This document shows, piece by piece, positions 27,021 through 35,448 of a stretch of DNA of 64,000 nucleotides. A program made the translations under genes and the position numbers. Source of the DNA: Streptomyces purpureus (GTDB lineage Bacteria; Actinomycetota; Actinomycetes; Streptomycetales; Streptomycetaceae); assembly GCF_014648195.1 (NCBI RefSeq), contig NZ_BMQQ01000013.1:60345-124344 (forward strand). The letters are read 5' to 3'. How positions within the stretch are numbered: position 1 is the stretch's first letter; every line of letters starts with the position of its first letter. The notes beneath the pieces were generated by a model that had not been told where the DNA came from, searched no databases, and saw only the letters and a program-made list of their open reading frames with translations.

Positions 27021-27833
27021 TCAGCCGCCGAACTTGGCCAGGTCCATCACCTGGTCCGCCGGCGGCGCGGTGGCCTTGACCGGCTTGTTGTATTCCGAGA
27101 GGACGAGCGTGCCCGGCCCGTCGCTGCCCGTCTCGACCGTCTTCAGGACGAAGGGCTCGCCTTCCTTGGCGACGTACATGGTGAAGGTGTCGCCGTTGCT
27201 CTGCTTCTTGGTGAGGGTGACGGCGGCCTTGCCGTCGACCTCCGTGTCGGCGCCCCTGGTCATGCCGGTCCGCTTCCCGCGGTCCTTGTCCATCTCCTTC
27301 CGCTGGGACTTGAGGTCGCACACATCGGCCAGCTCGCCCGCGTTCTTGCCGGACATCTTCATCCAGCGGCCCTTGAGCACCTCGGCCATGGCGTTCCCCT
27401 CCTCGGCGGAGGCTCCTTCACCGGCGGTGACCTGCCAGAACTTGGCATTCGCCTTCATGTACATGACCTTGTCGGCACGGAGGAGGTCCGCGGTGGCGTC
27501 CTTGAGACCCATCTTCCCGATGCAGGCGCCCTTGTCGTCCAGAGCGAGGTCGAGCTTCAGCTGCTCACCGTCCGCCTCGCCGTCGCCGACCATGCGGAAC
27601 GAGGTCGCGCCCTTCGTGGCCGTCAGAGCCCGGTCGGCGATCGTGTCGGCGTCGAGCCCCTTGAAGGGGTCGACCGGGGGCGGCGGGGTGCTGGCGGAGG
27701 CAGAGGCCACCGGCTCCTTCTTGTCGCTCTTGGCCTTGTTCTCGTCGCCCTTCGAACAGCCCGTCACGCCGACGACGGTGGCCGCGCAGACCATCGCCGC
27801 GACCCAGATCTTCCGGTTGGCCGCCATCTTCAT
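27021..27833 (-). CDS. LppX/LprG-like lipoprotein
   Basis: This 270-residue lipoprotein has a signal peptide ending in the lipobox VTGC (Cys26), then a Lys/Asp-rich linker and an LppX/LprAFG-type domain (about residues 60-270). Such proteins bind lipids on the outer face of the membrane in mycobacteria; in Streptomyces the ligand is unknown. GGAGGAG stands 4 nt before the ATG. It lies between adnA (stop 111 bp upstream) and its lipobox-less paralogue. Confidence 0.88.
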   Translation of the reverse strand: MKMAANRKIWVAAMVCAATVVGVTGCSKGDENKAKSDKKEPVASASASTPPPPVDPFKGLDADTIADRALTATKGATSFRMVGDGEADGEQLKLDLALDDKGACIGKMGLKDATADLLRADKVMYMKANAKFWQVTAGEGASAEEGNAMAEVLKGRWMKMSGKNAGELADVCDLKSQRKEMDKDRGKRTGMTRGADTEVDGKAAVTLTKKQSNGDTFTMYVAKEGEPFVLKTVETGSDGPGTLVLSEYNKPVKATAPPADQVMDLAKFGG

Positions 27834-27944
27834 CTCACTCCTCCGTAGCTTCTTTGCCCGGGGATCCGACTCCTGTGGGGTTCCTATGGATGCACAGTTC
27901 GTGACGTGATCTAGGGCACGTGACGCCAGGGCTGCGACGACGCC

Positions 27945-30900
27945 TCATTCCACGATGTGGCGGCCCTCGGGCTGGGCGCTGCAGGAGGCGCGGAATGCGC
28001 AGTGGGTGCAGTGCTGGCCGGTGGTGGGGGTGAAGCGTTCGTCCAGGACCCGGCCGGCGGCGGTGGCCAGCAGGTCGCCGACCCACTCGCCGGAGAGGGG
28101 CTCCTGGGCCTGGATCTTGGGCAGGGCGTCGCCGCCCTCCTTCTGCGGGGCTGCCTGGCGCAGTTGGACGAGTTCGGCGCCGCCGGAGGCCGGGCGGTGG
28201 CCGTCGAAGACCTCGTCGACCGCACCCTCGCGTACGGCGAGCTGGTAGACCGCGAGCTGGGGGTGGTGGGCGACCTCGTCCTTGGTCGGCGCGGACTTGC
28301 CGGTCTTGAAGTCGACGACGTACGCGCGGCCCTGTTCGTCGCGTTCGACCCGGTCCATGGAGCCCCGGATCCGTACGGCGTACTCGCCCGCCTCCAGGGT
28401 CACGTCGAAGCCGTGCTCCGTGGCGGCGGGGGTGCGGCCGCCGCGGTCCATGACGTGCCAGCGCAGGAAGCGCTCCAGCGCCACGCGCGCGTGCTCCTTC
28501 TCCTGGACCGACTTCCAGGGGGCGTCGAAGGCGAGCGCGTCCCACACGGAGTCGAGGCGTTCCATGAGTACCGCGAGGTCGGCGGGGGTACGGCCGGAGG
28601 CGACCTCGTCGGCGAGGACGTGGACGACGTTGCCGAAGCCCTGGGCGGCGGTGGCCGGGGCGTCCGCCTTGACCTCGCGGCCCAGGAACCACTGGAGGGC
28701 GCAGGTGTTGGCGAGCTGGTCGAGCGCGCTTCCGGAGAGGGCGACGGGACGGTCGCGGTCCCGCAGCGGCGCGGTGGAGTGCGTGGCGTCGTACAGACCC
28801 CACCAGCGGTACGGATGGGCCGCCGGGACGAGCGGCTGGTCCTCGTCGTCCGTGAGCGCGGCCAGCCGGGCGAGGCGGCGGGCGGCGGCGTCACGGAGTT
28901 CGGGGCTCGCGTCCGGGTCGACGGTCGTGGCGCGCAGCTCCGCGACGAGCGCGGCGACGGCGAGGGGGCGGCGGGGGCGGCCGGTGACGTCCTTGGGCTC
29001 GGCGCCGAGCTCGGTCAGGAAGCGGGAGGGCTGGTCGCCGTCGTCGGCCGGGGCCTTGACGGCGGTGACGACGAGCCGGTCGCGGGCGCGGGTGGCGGCG
29101 ACGTAGAAGAGGCGGCGTTCCTCGGCGAGGAGAGCGCCCGGAGGGAGTGGCTCGGCGAGGCCGTCGCGGCCGATGCGGTCCGCTTCGAGGAGGGAGCCGC
29201 GGCGGCGCAGGTCGGGCCAGAGGCCCTCCTGCACGCCCGCCACGACCACCAGGCTCCATTCCAGGCCCTTGGAGCGGTGGGCGGTCATGAGGCGTACGGC
29301 GTCGGGGCGGGCGGCGCGCCGGAAGAGGGTGTCTGCGGCGATGTCCTGGGCGTCGAGCTCTTCGAGGAAGTTGAGGGCGCCGCGGCCGCCGGTGCGCTCC
29401 TCGGCCCGGGCGGCGGTCTCGAACAGCGCGCACACGGCGTCCAGGTCACGGTCGGCGTTGCGCCCAGCGGCGCCCCCGCGCAGGGCTGCGCGCTGGAGCC
29501 GCTGGGGCCACCCCGTGCCGTTCCAGAGCAGCCAGAGCGCCTCCTCGGCGGTGCCGCCGTTGTGCAGCAGCGCGCGGGTGTCCCGCAGCAGCTCGCCGAG
29601 GCGCAGTGCGCCCCGGGCGTACGCCGGGTCGTGGACGGCGAGCCGCTCGGGCTCGGCGAGCGCGCGGGCGAGAAGCACGTCGGAGGGCGGCGGGATGCGA
29701 TTGCCCCCCGCCCGCTCCTCGTCGCGCAGGGCTCGCCCGAGCCGCCGCAGATCGGCGGCGTCCATGCCGCCGAGGGGTGAGGTGAGGAGGGTGAGAGCGG
29801 TGTCGGTGTCGAGCCAGGACACGCCGTCGGTCTCGGGAGCCGCGTCGAGGCGCGGGCCGTCCGCCTCGACGGTCGCGTCGCCGGCCCCGGGCCCCGCAGC
29901 CGGCAGCACGGAGTCCGCCGCGGCGGTCGCGTCGAGGCGTCGGCCGTCCGCCTCGGGGGTTCCGTCGGCGTCCGGGCCGTCCGCCTCGGTGGCCGCGTCC
30001 GCCCCGGGCGCCGCGGCCGACAGCACGGAGTCCGCCGCGGCGGCCGCGTCGAGGCGTCGGCCGTCCGCCTCGGGGGTTCCGTCGACGTCCGGGCCGTCCG
30101 CCTCGACGGTCGCGTCGCCGGCCCCGGGCCCCGCAGCCGGCAGCACGGAGTCCGACGCGGCGGCCGCGTCGCCGGCCTCCGGCTTCACCGTCGGCAGCAC
30201 GGAGTCCGCCCCGACGAGCCGTCCGTCTGCCTCGGGCGTCGCCCCGACCCCCGCGGACGGGGGCACAGCCTGCCCGCCCCCGGCCTCCGCGGGCGCGGAC
30301 TCCGCCTCGGCCGGCCCCGGTGGAGGGGCCGTGGCCGTCGCGCGGAGGGCGGTCAGGAGAGGGGAGACCGCGGGTTCGTCCCGTAGCGGGGTGTCCGCCG
30401 AGTCGGTTTCCAGGGGGACCCCGGCGGAGGTCAGGGCGCGGCGGAGGGCCGGGACGCGGGTGCCCGCGCGGACCAGGACCGCCATCGCGTTCCAGGGGAC
30501 GCCGTCCTCCAGGTGGGCGCGGCGCAGCAGGTCGGCGATGTTGTCGACCTCGGTGGAGGCCGTCGGGTAGGTGTACGTCTCCACCCGGCCGCCCTCGCGG
30601 ACCGGGGCCAGCTCGCGGTGGGCGCGGGCCTTGTCGGCGGGCAGCCTGGGCAGCGGCATCCGCTGGGTGAGCAGCCGGGTCGCCGCGAGCAGCCGGTCGC
30701 CGGAGCGCCGGGAGGTGGTGAGGACGGCCACCGGGGCCGTACGGCCGTCCGCGCGGCGGAAGGTGTCCGGGAAGTCGAGGATGCCGTTCACGTCGGCGCC
30801 CCGGAAGGCGTAGATCGACTGGTCCGGGTCGCCGAAGGCGACCAGCGTCCGGCCGCCGCCGGCCAGCGCGCCCAGCAGCCGTACCTGCGCGGGGTCCGTG

Positions 30901-31700
30901 TCCTGGTACTCGTCCACGAACACGGCGTCGTACTCCGGCAGGGCCACCCGCTCCGCGAGAAGTACGGCGCGATGGACGAGCTCCGCGTAGTCCAGGACCC
31001 CCTGCATGTCGAGGACGTCGAGGTACTCGGCGAGGAAGCCCGCCGCCGCCTTCCAGTCCGGCCGCCCCACCCGCGCCGCGAACCGGGCCAGGGCGCGCGG
31101 GCCGAGGCCCAGCTCCCGGGTCCGGGCGAGGACGGCGCGCACCTCGTCGGCGAAGCCGCGCGTGGTGAGGCAGGCCCGCAGGTCGTCGGGCCAGTCGATG
31201 CCGGCCAGGCCGTCGCGCTCCAGGTCGAGCTGGCCGGCCAGCAGCTCCCGTACGGCGACGTCCTGCTCCGGGCCGGACAGCAGCCGCAGCGGCTCGGCGA
31301 AGAGGTCCGCGTCCTGGTGCGCGCGGATCAAGGCGTAGCAGTAGGAGTGGAAGGTGGTGGCCTGCGGCGTCCGCGCGCCCCCCAGACGCGCCGCCATGCG
31401 GTCCCGCAGTTCCACCGCCGCCTTGCGGCTGAAGGTGAGGACAAGCAGCCGTTCCGGATCCGCGCCCCGCTCCACGCGCGCGGCGACCGATTCGACCAGC
31501 GTCGTGGTCTTGCCTGTGCCGGGACCTGCGAGAACGAGCAGCGGTCCGCGCGCGTGCTCAACCACGGCCCGCTGGGACGCGTCCAGGAGAGGGGGGTCCA
31601 CCGGGTCCGGCGGGGTACGCACCAGTCGGTACGCGCCCGGGGGCTTCGGCCGTACCGGTCCTTGGTACGGCGTACGCCGGGTGGTGGAGGAGGAACTCAC
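27945..31700 (-). CDS. adnA: AdnA-like helicase-nuclease subunit with repetitive insert
   Basis: This protein of 1251 residues joins a UvrD-like motor to a RecB-type nuclease. The motor has Walker A AGPGTGKTT (about residue 59), DEYQDTDPAQVRLLGAL and LMTAHRSKGLEWSLVVVAGV. The nuclease has RIRGSMDRVERDE and VVDFKTGK near residue 1130. A Cys in NTCALQWF and the late CTHC and C cluster form an iron-sulfur-type set, as in AddB-like nucleases. Residues about 480-620 are a repetitive Ala/Asp/Gly insert not needed for the fold. The GTG start has only a weak ribosome site. In mycobacteria the upstream gene of the pair is adnA. Confidence 0.85.
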   Translation of the reverse strand: MSSSSTTRRTPYQGPVRPKPPGAYRLVRTPPDPVDPPLLDASQRAVVEHARGPLLVLAGPGTGKTTTLVESVAARVERGADPERLLVLTFSRKAAVELRDRMAARLGGARTPQATTFHSYCYALIRAHQDADLFAEPLRLLSGPEQDVAVRELLAGQLDLERDGLAGIDWPDDLRACLTTRGFADEVRAVLARTRELGLGPRALARFAARVGRPDWKAAAGFLAEYLDVLDMQGVLDYAELVHRAVLLAERVALPEYDAVFVDEYQDTDPAQVRLLGALAGGGRTLVAFGDPDQSIYAFRGADVNGILDFPDTFRRADGRTAPVAVLTTSRRSGDRLLAATRLLTQRMPLPRLPADKARAHRELAPVREGGRVETYTYPTASTEVDNIADLLRRAHLEDGVPWNAMAVLVRAGTRVPALRRALTSAGVPLETDSADTPLRDEPAVSPLLTALRATATAPPPGPAEAESAPAEAGGGQAVPPSAGVGATPEADGRLVGADSVLPTVKPEAGDAAAASDSVLPAAGPGAGDATVEADGPDVDGTPEADGRRLDAAAAADSVLSAAAPGADAATEADGPDADGTPEADGRRLDATAAADSVLPAAGPGAGDATVEADGPRLDAAPETDGVSWLDTDTALTLLTSPLGGMDAADLRRLGRALRDEERAGGNRIPPPSDVLLARALAEPERLAVHDPAYARGALRLGELLRDTRALLHNGGTAEEALWLLWNGTGWPQRLQRAALRGGAAGRNADRDLDAVCALFETAARAEERTGGRGALNFLEELDAQDIAADTLFRRAARPDAVRLMTAHRSKGLEWSLVVVAGVQEGLWPDLRRRGSLLEADRIGRDGLAEPLPPGALLAEERRLFYVAATRARDRLVVTAVKAPADDGDQPSRFLTELGAEPKDVTGRPRRPLAVAALVAELRATTVDPDASPELRDAAARRLARLAALTDDEDQPLVPAAHPYRWWGLYDATHSTAPLRDRDRPVALSGSALDQLANTCALQWFLGREVKADAPATAAQGFGNVVHVLADEVASGRTPADLAVLMERLDSVWDALAFDAPWKSVQEKEHARVALERFLRWHVMDRGGRTPAATEHGFDVTLEAGEYAVRIRGSMDRVERDEQGRAYVVDFKTGKSAPTKDEVAHHPQLAVYQLAVREGAVDEVFDGHRPASGGAELVQLRQAAPQKEGGDALPKIQAQEPLSGEWVGDLLATAAGRVLDERFTPTTGQHCTHCAFRASCSAQPEGRHIVE
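29840..30260. repeat. Tandem ~117-120-bp repeats inside adnA
   Basis: Near-identical blocks encode copies of EADGPDxDGTPEADGRRLDA followed by xADSVLPAAGPGAGDAT. Two full copies are flanked by partial ones, in frame, within the motor domain region. Confidence 0.85.
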
Positions 31701-31838
31701 GTGGATCGCCGGTCCTGGTGGGTGTGCTGGTGGTGAGGGAGCTCGGGGTGCCGGAAAACGCTACGCGACGCGAGGCCCGGCACGCAGGCGGTCCACGCCG
31801 GAGACCGTCGGGCGCCGGCGCAGGCCGTCCGCGGCCAC

Positions 31839-31877
31839 CGCACCACTCGAACCAACCGGCGCACCACTCGAACCAAC
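31839..31877. repeat. Two 18-bp direct repeats upstream of adnA
   Basis: The sequence CGCACCACTCGAACCAAC occurs at 31839-31856 and again at 31860-31877, 21 bp apart (two helical turns), in the 239-bp gap between the alkyltransferase-like gene and adnA. Confidence 0.7.
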
Positions 31878-31939
31878 GCCCGGCACGTACTCCGTACGCT
31901 CCTCAGAGTGCCCGTCGCACCGCCGTATGGCCGAAGCTG

Positions 31940-32329
31940 TCACGTGTGAGCTCCCGCACTCCCCTCGGCGTCCGCGCCACGGCCACCGCCGCCGTCCCAT
32001 CGCGCCCTGCGCATGTCGAGGCGCGGCACGTGCCCCCGCGCGCCGCGCGCCGCCTCCCGCAGGGGCGTACCCTCCGCGCGGTAGTGGCTGAGCGCCCTCA
32101 CCTCGTGGCCGGGCAGCAGCGTGCCGTCGGAGCGCACCACGCGCCACCACGGGACCGCGGAGCCGTACAGCGCCATCACCCGGCCCACCTGGCGCGGGCC
32201 GCCCTCGCCCAGCCACTCGGCGACGTCCCCGTACGTCATCACCCGGCCGGGAGGGATGTGTTCGGTGACCTCCAGCACCCGCTCGGCGTACTCAGGCAGC
32301 TCGGGCAGGTTTGGCACCTCATCGCTCAT
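31940..32329 (-). CDS. Alkyltransferase-like (ATL) DNA repair protein
   Basis: This 129-residue protein has the DNA-binding domain of O6-alkylguanine-DNA alkyltransferase (IPPGRVMTYGDVAEWLG, PRQVGRVMALYGS). The methyl-acceptor PCHR is replaced by P60-W61-W62-R63, which defines ATL proteins. These bind O6-alkylguanine and flag it for nucleotide excision repair instead of repairing it. The tail is Arg/Gly-rich and probably disordered. The ATG at 32329 is preferred to one 9 bp earlier. It lies next to adnA as in mycobacteria (Rv3204). Confidence 0.9.
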   Translation of the reverse strand: MSDEVPNLPELPEYAERVLEVTEHIPPGRVMTYGDVAEWLGEGGPRQVGRVMALYGSAVPWWRVVRSDGTLLPGHEVRALSHYRAEGTPLREAARGARGHVPRLDMRRARWDGGGGRGADAEGSAGAHT

Positions 32330-32535
32330 CCGGCCCATCCTGCCTTACGGCGCGGACAGTGCACGCTGGAACGTGAGACCGGTGGCACGGTGGAGCCGAG
32401 GGCGCCGCTTGCGCACCGCGCGCCCCCGCGGTGCACCCTGATGGCGTCCGCTGTCGGCCGGTCGTGCCACCATCGTGCGGGCGGTGACTGGTGATACGAG
32501 ATCAAGAAGAGACCGAGACGACGAAGGGGCACGGC

Positions 32536-35346
32536 GTGCAGCCTCCGGAGGGCGAACGCACCCCTGACGCCGAGCCACGCCCGGAATCACCGCGTCCGCA
32601 GCGCGACTCCGAGCCCGGTCACGCCCCGGCCTCCACCCCCGAGTCCGAGCCCGGCCACGTCCCTGCCTCCACCCCCACCCCCGGCAACGCACCCCCTCCC
32701 GCCCCCGACCCCGCCTCCAACGAGGGCCGCCACCCCGACCAGGGCGGCCCTGGCGACCGTTCCGACGAGCACGTCGAGCGGGTCTCCGGGGACGAGCCGC
32801 TGCTCGCCGCGCGCGTGCACCGCCCCTCCGACCTGCTCCGCCTCCTCGTGGGCGTGCTCGCGATCGCCGTCGTCCTCGCCATCGCCGCCTTCGCGCACGG
32901 CACTACCACCGGCCTCGAACAGGACATCAGCAAGGGCACCCAAGGCGCTCCCCGCGTCTTCGTCAACTTCGCCGGACTCGCCTCCAGCATCGCCGTCCTG
33001 CTCGTCCCGGTCGCCTTCGCCATCGAGCGGCTGATCAAACGCGACGGCCTGCGCATCGCCGACGGCGTCCTCGCCGCCGTGCTCGCGCACGGAGTCACCC
33101 TCGCCACCGATCTCTGGGTCGCCAGGGCGGCCCCCGGCTCGCTCCAGGAGGCCCTGACCCGCGTCCAGTCCGGCGGCGGCCTGACCGATCCGGTGCACGG
33201 CTACCTCGCGCCGGTCATCGCGTACATGACCGCCGTCGGCATGGCCAGGCGGCCCCGCTGGCGCGTGGTGCTGTGGGCGGTGCTGCTGCTCGACGCGTTC
33301 GCCATGCTGGTGGCCGGGTACACCACGCCGTTCTCGATCATCCTGACCGTGCTGATCGGCTGGACGGTCGCGTACGGCACGCTCTACGCGGTCGGCTCCC
33401 CCAACGTCCGTCCCACCGGGCAGAACCTCCTCGCGGGGCTCCGCCGGGTCGGATTCCGCCCGGTCACGGCGATGCGCGTCGAGGGCGCCCCGGAGTCGTC
33501 CGACCACGGCGACCGGGGCCGGCGCTACATCGTCACCCTGGAGGACGGCCCGCCGCTCGACGTCACGGTCGTCGACCGGGAGCAGCAGGCGCAGGGCTTC
33601 TTCTACCGGGTCTGGCGCCGGCTCACCCTGCGCGCCATCACCACCCGGCGCTCCATCCAATCGCTGCGCCAGGCCCTGGAGCAGGAGGCGCTGCTCGCGT
33701 ACGCGGCCATCGCCGCCGGGGCCAACGCGCCGAAGCTGATCGCCACCTCCGAGCTGGGGCCGGACGCGGTCATGCTCGTCTACGAGCACCTGGGCGGCCG
33801 GTCCCTGGACTCGCTCGAGGACGAGGAGATCACCGACCAGCTCGTATGCGACGCCTGGCAGCAGGTACGGGCGCTCCAGTCGCGCCGGATCGCGCACCGC
33901 AGGCTCACCGGCGACGCCATCCTGGTGGATCGTTCCGGCAAGGTCATCCTGACGGATCTGCGCGGCGGCGAGATCGCGGCCGGCGACATCGTGCTGCGGA
34001 TGGACATCGCCCAGCTGCTCACCACGCTCGGCCTGCGGGTCGGCGCGGAGCGCGCGGTGGCCGCCGCGGTCGAGGTACTCGGCCCCGACGCCATCGCCGA
34101 CTGCCTGCCGCTGCTCCAGCCGATCGCGCTGAGCCGCTCCACGCGCGCGACGCTCCGGAAACTGGCCCGCGAGCGCTCCAAGCGGGAGCGTGAGGCGGTC
34201 CTCGCCGCGTCCGAGGCAACCAAGCAGGCCCGGGCCGAGGCGGCGCGGGCCGGCGAGGCGAAGGCGGACCGCAAGGCCGTCCGGGCCGAGAAGCAGGCCG
34301 AGAAGCGGGCGCTGGACGTCGCGCTCGACGAGGCCCGCGAGGAGGACCTGCTCGCCCAGATCCGCCAGCAGGTGTTGCTGATCAAGCCGCAGGCCCCGGT
34401 GGAACCGGTCCGCCTCGAGCGCATCAAGCCGCGCACGCTCATCAGCCTCATCGCCGGCGCCATCGCCGCGTACTTCCTGCTCTCCCAGGTCGCCCGTACG
34501 CCGCTGTCGACGATCGCCCAGGCCAACTGGGGCTGGCTCATCGCGGCGGTGCTCTTCTCGGCCCTCACCTACGTGGCGGCCGCGATGAGCCTGCTGGGGT
34601 TCGTACCAGAGCGGGTCCCGTTCTGGCGGACGGTGGTGGCGCAGGTCGCCGGGTCCTTCGTGAAGATCGTCGCCCCGGCGGCGGTCGGCGGTGTCGCGCT
34701 GAACACCCGCTTCCTCCAGCGCTCCGGGGTCCGCCCGGGCCTCGCGGTGGCGAGTGTGGGCGCCTCCCAGCTCTTCGGGCTCGGCGCGCACATCCTGCTG
34801 CTGCTCGCCTTCGGCTATCTGACCGGCACGGAGAAGACCCGGTCGTTCACCCCGTCCAGGACGGTGATCGCCGGGCTGCTGACGGTGGCGGTCCTCGTGC
34901 TGGTGGTCACCGCCATCCCGTTCCTGCGGAAGTTCGTCTCGACCCGGCTGCGGTCGCTGTTCGCCGGTGTCGTCCCGCGCATGCTGGACGTCCTCCAGCG
35001 GCCGATGAAGCTCGTCACCGGCATCGGCGGCATGCTGCTGCTGAGCGGCTTCTTCGTGCTCTGCCTGGACGCGTCGATCAGAGCCTTCGACCACGGCAAC
35101 CAACAGCTGACCTATGCCAGCATCGCGGTCGTCTTCCTGGCCGGCAACGCGCTGGGGTCGGCGGCGCCGACGCCGGGCGGTGTCGGGGCCGTGGAGGGCG
35201 CGCTGACCTTCGGTCTGGTCGCGTTCGGGCTGCCGCTGGAGGTCGCCACACCGGCGGTGCTGCTGTACCGGCTGCTGACGCTGTGGCTACCGGTGCTGCC
35301 GGGGTGGTTCAGCTTCAACTCACTCACCCGGCGGGGCTCCCTCTAG
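32536..35346 (+). CDS. Flippase-like (UPF0104/LPG-synthase TM) protein with kinase-like domain
   Basis: This protein of about 936 residues has a disordered Pro/Glu-rich N-terminus (1-90) and several membrane segments (about 100-290). A degenerate protein-kinase-like module follows (about 310-560, with MLVYEHLGGRSL and VILTDLRGG), then an Ala/Arg/Glu-rich helix and a lysylphosphatidylglycerol-synthase transmembrane/UPF0104 domain with about seven helices (650-935). The latter family includes lipid-linked sugar flippase-like proteins. GTG at 32536 follows GAAGGGG and is preferred; GTG at 32491 is the alternative. The substrate is unknown. No MprF synthase domain is present. Confidence 0.8.
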   Translation: MQPPEGERTPDAEPRPESPRPQRDSEPGHAPASTPESEPGHVPASTPTPGNAPPPAPDPASNEGRHPDQGGPGDRSDEHVERVSGDEPLLAARVHRPSDLLRLLVGVLAIAVVLAIAAFAHGTTTGLEQDISKGTQGAPRVFVNFAGLASSIAVLLVPVAFAIERLIKRDGLRIADGVLAAVLAHGVTLATDLWVARAAPGSLQEALTRVQSGGGLTDPVHGYLAPVIAYMTAVGMARRPRWRVVLWAVLLLDAFAMLVAGYTTPFSIILTVLIGWTVAYGTLYAVGSPNVRPTGQNLLAGLRRVGFRPVTAMRVEGAPESSDHGDRGRRYIVTLEDGPPLDVTVVDREQQAQGFFYRVWRRLTLRAITTRRSIQSLRQALEQEALLAYAAIAAGANAPKLIATSELGPDAVMLVYEHLGGRSLDSLEDEEITDQLVCDAWQQVRALQSRRIAHRRLTGDAILVDRSGKVILTDLRGGEIAAGDIVLRMDIAQLLTTLGLRVGAERAVAAAVEVLGPDAIADCLPLLQPIALSRSTRATLRKLARERSKREREAVLAASEATKQARAEAARAGEAKADRKAVRAEKQAEKRALDVALDEAREEDLLAQIRQQVLLIKPQAPVEPVRLERIKPRTLISLIAGAIAAYFLLSQVARTPLSTIAQANWGWLIAAVLFSALTYVAAAMSLLGFVPERVPFWRTVVAQVAGSFVKIVAPAAVGGVALNTRFLQRSGVRPGLAVASVGASQLFGLGAHILLLLAFGYLTGTEKTRSFTPSRTVIAGLLTVAVLVLVVTAIPFLRKFVSTRLRSLFAGVVPRMLDVLQRPMKLVTGIGGMLLLSGFFVLCLDASIRAFDHGNQQLTYASIAVVFLAGNALGSAAPTPGGVGAVEGALTFGLVAFGLPLEVATPAVLLYRLLTLWLPVLPGWFSFNSLTRRGSL

Positions 35347-35407
35347 GTACCCCCGCACGGCCGCCGGGCTCCTGCCGCCCGGCCGGCCGGGCCACCCGCT
35401 TGGCCCT

Positions 35408-35423
35408 GGCCCCGCGCGGGGCC
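35408..35423. terminator. GC-rich palindrome after the flippase-like gene
   Basis: A perfect 16-bp palindrome with no loop lies within a very GC-rich 100-bp gap. It may form part of a larger terminator fold; evidence is weak. Confidence 0.3.
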
Positions 35424-35448
35424 GGGCGGCCCGGCGCACGATGGACGC

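Noticed and set aside
29840..30260. CRISPR-like repetition
   Set aside because: The repeats are contiguous, in frame within adnA and lack unique spacers. The same holds for the 69-bp repeats at 52327-52533.
31761..32216. A 151-codon frame overlapping the ATL gene on the same strand
   Set aside because: It is out of frame with ATL, has no ribosome site, and only reflects GC-rich sequence and the 18-bp direct repeats.
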